From assembly GCA_030043235.1 (NCBI GenBank), contig JASHYF010000398.1, forward strand, positions 1-5,889: 5,889 nucleotides of DNA, given 5' to 3'. The translations under genes were made by a program, and so were the position numbers. This document shows positions 1 to 5,835 of the stretch, one piece after another. Every line of letters begins with the position of its first letter. Position 1 is the stretch's first letter. Below the pieces are notes generated by a model. That model was not told the origin of the DNA. It did not search any database and saw nothing but the letters and a program-made list of their open reading frames with translations. The stretch is from Solirubrobacteraceae bacterium (GTDB lineage: Bacteria > Actinomycetota > Thermoleophilia > Solirubrobacterales > Solirubrobacteraceae).

Positions 1-711
1 TCCACTGGACCAGAACGAGTCGAGAGCCGCCGGCAGCGGCGCCACGTCAGAGTGCGCCTGCCCAGATGGCGGTGCCTGGCGCGTGCTTGCCGCGCCGCGC
101 CTGCCGCCAGCAGGGCGCCGCGCGCGCAGCCGCTCGAGCAGTTCCTCCCTGTCCCTTCCCCGCCAGGCGAAGATCAAGAACGGATCTTCGTCGAAGCGCT
201 CGGCGAGGATGTAGTAGACGGCGGCGATGTGCTTGCACGGGTTCTCCCAGTCCGGGCAGCTGCACTTCGCATTCAGCTCGGCCTGCGAACGCGGGAACAG
301 CGTCAGCTTGCACGATGAGAACACGTCCTCGATGTTGCGGGGCATCTCGCCCGCGAGCAGCTTTGCGAGCGGCAATGCCTGCGATGCCATCGCCTTCTCG
401 GCGCGCCGCCACTGCTGCTCGGTGAGCTGCTTGCCGCGGATGCGCACACGGTAGGGCGTGTAGCGCGAGCCCTGCACCTTGGCGAGCACCACACCAGGCT
501 CGACGTCCAGCTCGATCACCTGCCCGCGGCGGGCGTAGTGACGCCCGCGCTGCAGGCGCGAGCCGACGCCGAAGGACTCGAGCAGCTCGATGAACCGCCG
601 TGACCACCACTGCTCGCCGATCTCGCCGCGCTGGCTGCGCGCGGCGATCCCGCCCTCGACCGCGAGCGGGTACGACGGCTCCCAATCCCGCCAGTCCGAG
701 GAGCCGCTCAT
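1..711 (-). CDS. SWIM zinc finger protein, partner of the SNF2 helicase (3' end cut by window edge)
   Basis: The frame from the ATG at 711 is open for 237 codons and reaches base 1 without a stop, so the C-terminus is missing. The zinc ligands form a textbook SWIM motif, CxCx6CxH, at residues 150-161 (C150, C152, C159, H161; core CSCPDWENPCKH). The N-terminal part has features I associate with SWIM proteins encoded beside bacterial SNF2 genes (COG4279 type): a WW pair near residue 35, an RLQRGRHYARRGQV block at about 52-65, and a VQGSRYTPYRV block at 79-89. After the finger comes a basic, Ala/Pro-rich and probably disordered linker (about 193-222), then a segment ending in FW near the edge. 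SWIM domains are known to bind DNA or proteins; here it probably recruits or regulates the helicase. The start overlaps the helicase stop as ATGA, with a GGAG five bases upstream. Codon use is less extreme than in the decarboxylase. Family assignment is confident; molecular role is inference. Confidence 0.92.
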   Translation of the reverse strand, partial: MSGSSDWRDWEPSYPLAVEGGIAARSQRGEIGEQWWSRRFIELLESFGVGSRLQRGRHYARRGQVIELDVEPGVVLAKVQGSRYTPYRVRIRGKQLTEQQWRRAEKAMASQALPLAKLLAGEMPRNIEDVFSSCKLTLFPRSQAELNAKCSCPDWENPCKHIAAVYYILAERFDEDPFLIFAWRGRDREELLERLRARRPAGGRRGAASTRQAPPSGQAHSDVAPLPAALDSFWSSG

Positions 712-3700
712 GCGCGCTCCGCCACCGCGTCGCTGGAGAGCGCGACCAGCTCGCGCAGCTGGGCGGCGTCGAGCTCGGTGATCCACGCCTCCCCGCTGCC
801 CACGATCCGCTCCGCGAGGTCCTTCTTGCGCGCGATCAAGGCGTCGATGCGCTCCTCGAGAGTTCCCACGCACGTGAGCTTGCGCACCTGCACGTTCTTG
901 CGCTGGCCGATGCGGAAGGCGCGGTCGGTCGCCTGGTCCTCGACCGCCGGGTTCCACCAGCGGTCGAAGTGGACCACATGGCTGGCGGCGGTCAGGTTGA
1001 GTCCCGTGCCACCTGCCTTCAGCGACAGCACGAACAGCGGGGGCCCGTCGGGGGCCTGGAAGCGCTCCACCATCTCGTCGCGCGCGCCCTTGGACGTGCC
1101 GCCGTGCAGGAACAGCACCTCGCGGCCGAGTCGCTCCTGCAGGTGAGCGCGCAGCATGTGGCCGAACTCCGCGAACTGGGTGAAGCACAGCGCCTTGTCT
1201 CCCTCGGTCAGCGCCTCGCCGAGGATCTCCTCCAGTCGCGCGAGCTTGCCCGAACGCCCGTCCAGGTGGGAGCGGTCCTTCAGCAGGTGGGCGGGGTGGT
1301 TGCACACCTGCTTGAGCTTCATCAGCGCCGCGAGAATGATCCCCGAGCGCTCGATCCCGACCGCGCGGGACGCCCGCTCGAGCATCTCCTCGACCACCGC
1401 CTGGTACAGCGTCGCCTGCTCCTTCGTCAGGTGACAGTCGACCCGCATCTCGATCTTCTCGGGCAGGTCGCTGATGATCTCCCTGTCGGTCTTCAGCCGG
1501 CGCAGGACGAACGGCCCGGTCGCGCGGCGCAGGCGCTCGGTCGCGCCCTGGTCGCGCCAGCGCTCGATCGGCGTGGCGTAGCGGCGCTTGAACGCCGCCG
1601 CGGCGCCTAGCAGGCCCGGGTTCAGGAAGTCCATGATCGAGTGGAGCTCGGTGAGCCGGTTCTCCACCGGCGTTCCCGTCAACGCGACCCGGTGGCGGGA
1701 ACGCAGAGAGCGAATCGCACGCGTCTGCTTGGCGTCGCCGGTCTTGACGTTCTGGGCCTCATCGAGCGCCACGCGCTCCCACTTGACGGCAGCAAGCGTT
1801 TTGCGGTCGCGGGCGGCCAGCGCGTAGGTGGTGATCACCAGATCGCTCCTGCGGGCGGCGCGCGCGAACGCGGCGTCGCGGAGGCGTTCGCGGCCGTGAT
1901 GAACTAGTACCCGCAGGCCCGGCGCGAACCGCTCCGCCTCGCGCTCCCAGTTGCCGAGCACCGACATCGGGCAGATCAGCAGCGTCGGGCTGGTGCGCTT
2001 GCGAGCACTGCCGTTGCTCTGCTCGCGCTCGGCGAGCAGCAGCGCCAGCAGCTGCACCGTCTTGCCCAGGCCCATGTCGTCCGCCAGGCACGCGCCGAGC
2101 CCGAGGCTCGAAAGGAACGCGAGCCACGCCAGGCCGCGCTGCTGGTACGGACGCAGCTCCCCTCGAAACGAGTCGGGGGTGGGGATCTCCACGAGCTTGC
2201 GCTCGCCGTTCGCGTTCAGCAGCTCTCCCAGCCAGCCCTTGGCGTCGATCTCGATGTCGGGCAAGCCGGGTTGGCCCGGCGCCAGTCCGAGACCCTCGCG
2301 CAGCAGCTCAGCGGTCGGCGCCGTGCCGCGCTCGGCACGGCCTTCGAAGAACTCGAGCGCCGCCTCGACGTCCTCCGATCGCAGGACGATCCAGCGCCCC
2401 CGCGCCATCACCAGCGGCAGCTTGAGCGCGGCCAGCTCGCGCAGCTCGGCGAGCGTGAGCGTGGCCTCACCCACCGCGATCCTCCATTCGTAGGCGCACA
2501 GGCCATCGAGGCTGAACAGGCCGCTGCCTTCCTCGAAGTCCTTGAACGGCTCCGCCTTCAGCTTGAGCCGCAGGCGCCGGCTCCACCACGCCGGCGCGAG
2601 CACGCCGAAGCCGGCCTGCTCGAGCGCCGGGGCGGCCTCCCGCAGGAAGCGATAAGCAGCCTGGGCGTCCAGATCGACGCCCGTGGGCGCGGGCTCACGC
2701 AAGGCCGGCTCCAGCTCCGGCCACAGGCGCAGCGCATGGCCGAGCCCGCCGAGCAGCCGCTCCTGCGGGTCCTCGATGAGGCGCCCGAGCGCGTGCAGGC
2801 CGCCGCCGTTGCAGCTCCACACCTCCCCGGCGGGCACCAGAACGCTCGGATCGTCCTTGGCTTGCAGCATGATCTCCGCCCGCCAGGTGGCGGACGCGGC
2901 CTGCTCGTCGCCGCCGGACTCATCCGGCTCCCCGGGCTCCCCGGGCTCCTCGGGTTCCTCGCGTTCCTCGGGTTCCTCGGGCGCACAGAGGCGAAAGCAG
3001 GTTCGGAACGTCCGGTGGACGGCATATCGCTCACCCGCCTGCCGCCACTCGTCCAGCTGCTCGGCGAGTGCGGCGAGCTCCACACCGCCCGCATCCACAC
3101 CCGGCGCCTCATCGGTCAGCGCTGCGAGCCACGCCTGCGCGGGAGTGCGCGTCCGCGCGGAGCGCCGCCGCCCAAGCTGGGGAGTCAGACCGCCTGCCAG
3201 GAGCCGCCGAGCGCATGCGTCTACGAAGCTGTCGAGCAGGTCGTCCACGACCGCCTCGGGCGAGCTCGTCCGCTCGCCGCCGGGCAGCTGAGCGCGAACG
3301 AGAGGCGGCATCGCGCTTGCCAGCAATCGCACACGCTCGCCGTCGCCGGGATCGATCGTGACCGCCTGCCAACGCGCCAGCCAGCTGTCCCTGTGCCGCT
3401 CGAGACCGGGGAGCACACGCCCGCGCGCGAGCAGCCCGAGCGCGAGCTTGGCAGCCTCGGCCAGGTAGCGCGGCGAGTCCCCCACAGCGACGCCGGCGCG
3501 ATCCTCCGGGGGCAGGGCGAGCAGCACATCGATCGCAGCTGCCGGCGAGAGCGCGATCGCGGGCACGATCCACGGATGCAGGAGCATAGGATCGCCGGCA
3601 GGCGTGCTCTCCTCTATGCGCAGCAACTGCGGAGAACGCTGGGGGCCCTCTTCGAACGAGGGCAGCGCAAGGACAGCCTCACGCTGCTCATGCGCCTCCG

Positions 3701-3893
3701 GCGCCAACACGACACCCAACTCGGCAAGAGCCCTGCCGCATTCAGCCACGGTGCCGGCGAAGGGATGCTTGCGCGGCCTTGGCCTGGCGGGCAAGCCTCC
3801 ACCCCGCCTCGGCGCACGCGAAGGCAGTGCCGAGTCCTCGCCCCACATGCACACTCGTGCGTCGCCCGACCAGGTGGCGTGCAGAGCGATCAC
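708..3893 (-). CDS. SNF2-family DEAD/DEAH-box helicase (DNA-dependent ATPase) with DUF3670-type N-terminal region
   Basis: An ATP-driven double-stranded-DNA translocase of the SNF2/Swi2 class, expected in the cytoplasm. Residues are numbered from the ATG at 3902 (1064 aa). A divergent N-terminal region (1-300) is followed by a Glu/Pro linker (309-326), a segment matching SNF2-associated DUF3670 (about 415-545, with LAPAWWSRRL), and the ATPase core. The core shows a Q-like motif RPYQQRGLAWL (584-594), Walker A DDMGLGKT (608-615, K614), the DEAQ box (714-717), LTGTPVENRL (741-750), motif V SLKAGGTGLNLT (960-971), and motif VI DRAFRIGQ (993-1000) with arginines 994 and 997. All catalytic motifs are intact. 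The annotated start is the GTG at 3893, codon 4 of the longer form: AAGGA lies eight bases before it but abuts the ATG at 3902, and the protein would then begin (M)IALHATWSG as relatives tend to. The ATG remains possible. The gene ends in a four-base overlap with the SWIM gene. Family is certain; cellular role is unknown. Confidence 0.96.
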   Translation of the reverse strand: MIALHATWSGDARVCMWGEDSALPSRAPRRGGGLPARPRPRKHPFAGTVAECGRALAELGVVLAPEAHEQREAVLALPSFEEGPQRSPQLLRIEESTPAGDPMLLHPWIVPAIALSPAAAIDVLLALPPEDRAGVAVGDSPRYLAEAAKLALGLLARGRVLPGLERHRDSWLARWQAVTIDPGDGERVRLLASAMPPLVRAQLPGGERTSSPEAVVDDLLDSFVDACARRLLAGGLTPQLGRRRSARTRTPAQAWLAALTDEAPGVDAGGVELAALAEQLDEWRQAGERYAVHRTFRTCFRLCAPEEPEEREEPEEPGEPGEPDESGGDEQAASATWRAEIMLQAKDDPSVLVPAGEVWSCNGGGLHALGRLIEDPQERLLGGLGHALRLWPELEPALREPAPTGVDLDAQAAYRFLREAAPALEQAGFGVLAPAWWSRRLRLKLKAEPFKDFEEGSGLFSLDGLCAYEWRIAVGEATLTLAELRELAALKLPLVMARGRWIVLRSEDVEAALEFFEGRAERGTAPTAELLREGLGLAPGQPGLPDIEIDAKGWLGELLNANGERKLVEIPTPDSFRGELRPYQQRGLAWLAFLSSLGLGACLADDMGLGKTVQLLALLLAEREQSNGSARKRTSPTLLICPMSVLGNWEREAERFAPGLRVLVHHGRERLRDAAFARAARRSDLVITTYALAARDRKTLAAVKWERVALDEAQNVKTGDAKQTRAIRSLRSRHRVALTGTPVENRLTELHSIMDFLNPGLLGAAAAFKRRYATPIERWRDQGATERLRRATGPFVLRRLKTDREIISDLPEKIEMRVDCHLTKEQATLYQAVVEEMLERASRAVGIERSGIILAALMKLKQVCNHPAHLLKDRSHLDGRSGKLARLEEILGEALTEGDKALCFTQFAEFGHMLRAHLQERLGREVLFLHGGTSKGARDEMVERFQAPDGPPLFVLSLKAGGTGLNLTAASHVVHFDRWWNPAVEDQATDRAFRIGQRKNVQVRKLTCVGTLEERIDALIARKKDLAERIVGSGEAWITELDAAQLRELVALSSDAVAERA
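717..720 (-). promoter_or_regulatory. Ribosome binding site of the SWIM gene, inside the helicase 3' end
   Basis: On the minus strand GGAG lies five bases before the ATG at 711-709. It sits within the last codons of the helicase gene, whose TGA (710-708) shares bases with that ATG. Together these support the SWIM start and translational coupling: ribosomes ending on the helicase can restart at once on the SWIM gene. Confidence 0.6.
2925..2978 (-). repeat. Six tandem 9-bp units encoding an EEP/GEP linker in the helicase
   Basis: Reading the minus strand, six in-frame nine-base units follow one another: GAGGAACCC, GAGGAACGC, GAGGAACCC, GAGGAGCCC, GGGGAGCCC, GGGGAGCCG. They encode EEP, EER, EEP, EEP, GEP, GEP (residues 309-326 from the ATG at 3902). 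The stretch is acidic and proline-rich and separates the N-terminal region from the DUF3670-like part, so it is probably a flexible linker. Since the unit is a multiple of three, slippage would change linker length without breaking the frame. Confidence 0.85.
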
Positions 3894-3901
3894 GAGCGGC
3901 A

Positions 3902-3906
3902 TCCTT
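3902..3906 (-). promoter_or_regulatory. Ribosome binding site deciding the helicase start
   Basis: AAGGA on the minus strand lies eight bases before the GTG at 3893-3891, a normal spacing. It overlaps the first base of the ATG at 3902-3900, leaving no room for ribosome binding there. This is the main reason for preferring the GTG start. Confidence 0.5.
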
Positions 3907-3950
3907 GCGCGACCGCCAGACGCATCGAGCGGCGGCCCGCTGGAGCTCGC

Positions 3951-3973
3951 CGGGCGGATCGACCGGCCACCCG
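3951..3973 (-). other. Weak stem-loop between decarboxylase and helicase genes
   Basis: On the minus strand CGGGTGG (3973-3967) can pair with CCGCCCG (3957-3951), seven pairs including one T-G wobble, around a nine-base loop. It falls in the roughly 90-base gap between the decarboxylase stop and the helicase start. No T-run follows, so it is not a recognisable intrinsic terminator. It could attenuate readthrough or be chance in GC-rich DNA. I see no convincing promoter in this gap. Confidence 0.25.
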
Positions 3974-3985
3974 AATAGGCCCTCG

Positions 3986-5563
3986 CTAGCCCGTGCGCGC
4001 GACGCCCTCCACGACCACGCGCACGGTGCGCAGCAGGCGGTCGCTCGCGCCCCGCACGCTGCCGCCCAGCTCGAGCGTCTGGCGCACGTAGGAGAGCGTC
4101 TGCGCGGTCAGGCGCTCGCCGGGGAGCACGTTGGGGATCCCCGGCGGGTAGGTGGCGAGCGACTCCGCCGCGATCCGCCCCACCGCCCGCTCCGCCGGGA
4201 CGACCTCCTGCGCGCCGAGGTATGCCTCGCGCGGCGTCATCGCCAGCTCACCCCAGGGTGGCGGCGCGGCGAAGCTCGCGTGGACTCCGCCGGGATCCAG
4301 CCCGACCCGCTCGACCGCGGTGCGCAGCGCGCGCACGAGCCGCGTGGCCTCGGGCATGCCGCGCTCGCCCAGGCCGAACACGGCGACCAGCACGTTCTGG
4401 GCGTACAGCTCGAGGTTGACGTCGTCGATCTCGCGCAGCAGCGGCGCGAGCTCGTAGCCGCTGGCGCGGACGCCGCGCACGTCGACCGCCAGGCGCAGCG
4501 GGTCGTAGGCGAACACGCCCGGGCGTCCGGCCAGCCGCTCGTCGAGCACGTCCAGCCCCTCGATCGCCCGGATCTGCTCGCGCGCGTGCGCCAGCGCGGC
4601 CATCGTCCTGCCGAGCAGCTCGCGCCCGTGCACGGCCGCCTGGCGCCGCGCCGCGTCGAGCGAGCCGCCGAGCAGCGAGCTGGGGCTGGTGGACTCGGTC
4701 AGCGTAACCGCGCGATCGACGAGCTGCTCGCCGATCAGCCCGCCCTCGCCGTGGCCGAGGTGGAGCATCGCCGACTGCGTGAGGCTGCCGACGATCTTGT
4801 GCGTGCTCGAGATCACCAGGTCCGCGCCCGCGGCGAGCGCGTGCGTGGGAAGCTCCTCGTGGAAGGCCAGGTGCGCGCCCCACGCCTCGTCCACGATCAG
4901 CGGCACGCCGCGCGCGTGGGCGGCCTCGGCAAGCGCGCGCACGTCGGCGACCGCGCCGAAGTACGTGGGCGAGACCACCCACGCGCCGACCGCGCCGGGC
5001 GTGGCGGCGAGCGCGCGCTCGAGCGTGTGCGCCGTCAGGCAGTGTGCGATGCCGAGCTCGTCGTCCACCTCCGGCGCAGCGAACGTGGGTCGCAGCCCGG
5101 ACAGCACGAGCGCGTCGATCGTGCTCGAGTGCGCGTTGCGCTGCACGACCACCTCGCCGCCGCGGTGGGCGAGCGCGAGGCCGGCCGCGAGGTTGCCCTG
5201 CGAGGCGCCGCCCAGCAGGAACCACGCGCGCTTTGCGCCCCACGCCGCCGCCGCCAGCCGCTGCGCCTGCTCGAACGGGCTGGGGTCGACGCCGACGTCG
5301 ATGCCGTACGTGAGCGCGGGTATGTCGAGGCTGAGCGCGCGCTCGCCGAACGCGCGCACCAGCATCGGGTCGGCGCCCGCGCCGCCCTTGTGCCCGGGCA
5401 CGTGCAGCCGCGCCGGCCGGCGCTGCGCGTACGCGCACAGCGCGTCCAGGTAGGGCGTGCGCTGCTGGCTCGCCTCGGGCGCAGGATCGCTCGCCTCGGG
5501 CGCAGGATCGCTCGCCTCGCGCGCGGGATCGCGTGGTCGGGCCTGCTCGTCGGGCTCGTTCAT
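3986..5563 (-). CDS. Orn/Lys/Arg-family PLP-dependent decarboxylase (aminotransferase class I/II fold)
   Basis: This enzyme would remove the alpha-carboxyl of arginine, lysine or ornithine to give agmatine, cadaverine or putrescine, feeding polyamine synthesis in the cytoplasm. From the ATG at 5563 it is 525 aa, near the usual length of short forms such as Bacillus SpeA and YaaO, and lacks the N-terminal wing domain of the E. coli enzymes. Visible motifs: VPGHKGG (55-61), TYGIDVG (85-91), the phosphate-binding GASQGN (119-124), RNAHSST (142-148, H145 expected to stack on PLP), VDEAWGAH (224-231, D225 facing the pyridine nitrogen), the Schiff-base lysine in STHK (K256), and the C-terminal YPPGIPN with PGE (472-483). 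The first 32 residues are a Pro/Glu/Ala-rich repeat linker. A TTG at 5629 would add 22 residues; I prefer the ATG because the extra part looks non-conserved and overlaps a possible promoter, though its ribosome site (GTGAG) is weak. Substrate cannot be read from sequence, so no symbol is given. Confidence 0.93.
   Translation of the reverse strand: MNEPDEQARPRDPAREASDPAPEASDPAPEASQQRTPYLDALCAYAQRRPARLHVPGHKGGAGADPMLVRAFGERALSLDIPALTYGIDVGVDPSPFEQAQRLAAAAWGAKRAWFLLGGASQGNLAAGLALAHRGGEVVVQRNAHSSTIDALVLSGLRPTFAAPEVDDELGIAHCLTAHTLERALAATPGAVGAWVVSPTYFGAVADVRALAEAAHARGVPLIVDEAWGAHLAFHEELPTHALAAGADLVISSTHKIVGSLTQSAMLHLGHGEGGLIGEQLVDRAVTLTESTSPSSLLGGSLDAARRQAAVHGRELLGRTMAALAHAREQIRAIEGLDVLDERLAGRPGVFAYDPLRLAVDVRGVRASGYELAPLLREIDDVNLELYAQNVLVAVFGLGERGMPEATRLVRALRTAVERVGLDPGGVHASFAAPPPWGELAMTPREAYLGAQEVVPAERAVGRIAAESLATYPPGIPNVLPGERLTAQTLSYVRQTLELGGSVRGASDRLLRTVRVVVEGVARTG
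5468..5530 (-). repeat. Three tandem 21-bp units encoding DPAPEAS heptapeptides
   Basis: Bases 5468-5488 and 5489-5509 are identical 21-base units; 5510-5530 is a third copy with two mismatches. On the minus strand they encode DPAREAS, DPAPEAS, DPAPEAS at residues 12-32 of the decarboxylase (ATG at 5563). The unit length is a multiple of three, so copy-number changes keep the frame. The peptide is probably a disordered tail ahead of the catalytic fold. Confidence 0.9.
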
Positions 5564-5619
5564 CGCCGGGCGCTCACATTTGTGCCCGACGTGGATCCGA
5601 GGCGTGCCAACACTGAGAC

Positions 5620-5628
5620 TTTCTACCA
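5620..5628 (-). promoter_or_regulatory. Candidate extended -10 promoter of the decarboxylase
   Basis: On the minus strand TGG TAGAAA fits the extended -10 pattern (TGn followed by four of six TATAAT matches). It lies in the AT-rich island about 57 bases before the ATG at 5563. There is no good -35 box 17 bases upstream. A second option is TTTACG (5681-5676) with TAGCCC (5660-5655), but the 15-base spacer is short. Low confidence in either. Confidence 0.28.
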
Positions 5629-5685
5629 ATTTCGCTTTCCCGAGACGCGTTCCCGGGCTAGCGTGACGGGCGTTCCGTAAATAGC

Positions 5686-5714
5686 GGCCCGGCGGTGCGC
5701 GAACACCCCGGGCC
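5686..5714. repeat. Strong inverted repeat in the divergent intergenic region
   Basis: GGCCCGG (5686-5692) is complementary to CCGGGCC (5708-5714). Inside it GGTG (5694-5697) pairs with CACC (5704-5707), leaving a single unpaired C5693 and a six-base loop CGCGAA. That gives eleven G/C-rich pairs, far tidier than the surrounding sequence. No T-run follows on either strand, so it is unlikely to be an intrinsic terminator. It may be an operator dyad or an RNA hairpin. Confidence 0.6.
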
Positions 5715-5748
5715 AGGCACCGAGTTGCTCAGCCTCGATGCCCGCCGA

Positions 5749-5779
5749 TTGTCCCGCAGAGCCGTCGACGGCGTACAGT
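5749..5779 (+). promoter_or_regulatory. Candidate promoter of the divergent right-edge gene
   Basis: TTGTCC (5749-5754, four of six matches to TTGACA) and TACAGT (5774-5779, four of six matches to TATAAT) are separated by 19 bases. This is slightly longer than ideal. The -10 box lies 56 bases before the ATG at 5836. The spacer contains the palindrome at 5761-5772, a natural place for a repressor. Assignment rests on pattern only. Confidence 0.33.
5761..5772. repeat. Perfect 12-base palindrome GCCGTCGACGGC, possible operator
   Basis: The sequence reads the same on both strands over twelve bases and does not extend further. It lies between the candidate -35 and -10 boxes of the rightward promoter, where a dimeric regulator would block RNA polymerase. 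CG-rich palindromes arise easily by chance in such DNA, so this is suggestive only. Confidence 0.35.
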
Positions 5780-5825
5780 GGGGCACGGCTGGAGTCGACG
5801 CCCGCGCTCTCGGCGCTCGAGCCAG

Positions 5826-5831
5826 AGGAGG
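5826..5831 (+). promoter_or_regulatory. Strong Shine-Dalgarno of the right-edge gene
   Basis: AGGAGG, a full consensus match, ends four bases before the ATG at 5836; with the overlapping GAGG at 5825-5828 the spacing is seven. It is the clearest ribosome binding site in the window and the main support for a gene starting here. Confidence 0.7.
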
Positions 5832-5835
5832 CGCG

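Larger units (their letters stand above)
5564..5835. other. Divergent intergenic region, no gene seen
   Basis: These 272 bases separate the decarboxylase (leftward) from the partial gene at the right edge (rightward). I find no protein frame with a believable start, ribosome site and composition. The stretch 5604-5642 is clearly richer in A/T than its surroundings, as expected of a promoter. The region also holds a strong inverted repeat (5686-5714) and a 12-base palindrome (5761-5772). GCGTTCC occurs twice in direct orientation 23 bases apart (5647 and 5670). Confidence 0.6.

Noticed and set aside
47..685. 212-codon minus-strand frame overlapping the SWIM gene
   Set aside because: It is out of frame with the SWIM protein, Arg/Ala-rich and motif-free. 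The correct frame holds the CxCx6CxH finger and couples to the helicase stop.
600..1610. 336-codon plus-strand open frame opposite the helicase C-terminal half
   Set aside because: Shadow of helicase motifs V and VI; no ribosome site and no motif of its own.
1752..1763. DEAQ instead of DEAH in the helicase Walker B box
   Set aside because: DEAQ is common among bacterial SNF2 proteins and does not suggest loss of activity.
1..3902. Helicase plus small zinc-binding protein as a DISARM-like defence system
   Set aside because: No methyltransferase, phospholipase D or DUF1998 gene is present, and the neighbour is a metabolic decarboxylase. The sequence does not support a defence claim.
2271..3989. 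572-codon plus-strand open frame opposite the helicase N-terminal half
   Set aside because: It is the mirror of the real gene in GC-rich DNA: repetitive Arg/Leu/Ala-rich product, no recognisable motif, and complete overlap with a well-supported SNF2 gene.
5596..5612. TTGGCACG on the minus strand, resembling the -24 box of a sigma-54 promoter
   Set aside because: The required -12 TTGC element is absent at the correct spacing, and sigma-54 is rare in high-GC Gram-positive bacteria.
5647..5676. Two GGAAC boxes on the minus strand, as in extracytoplasmic-function sigma factor promoters
   Set aside because: No CGTC-like -10 at 16-17 bases from either box; only the 23-base direct repeat remains and it may be chance.
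3779..5680. 633-codon plus-strand open frame opposite the decarboxylase
   Set aside because: Arg/His/Ala-rich product with no domain, overlapping both the decarboxylase, with all its catalytic motifs, and the helicase start. It is a shadow frame.
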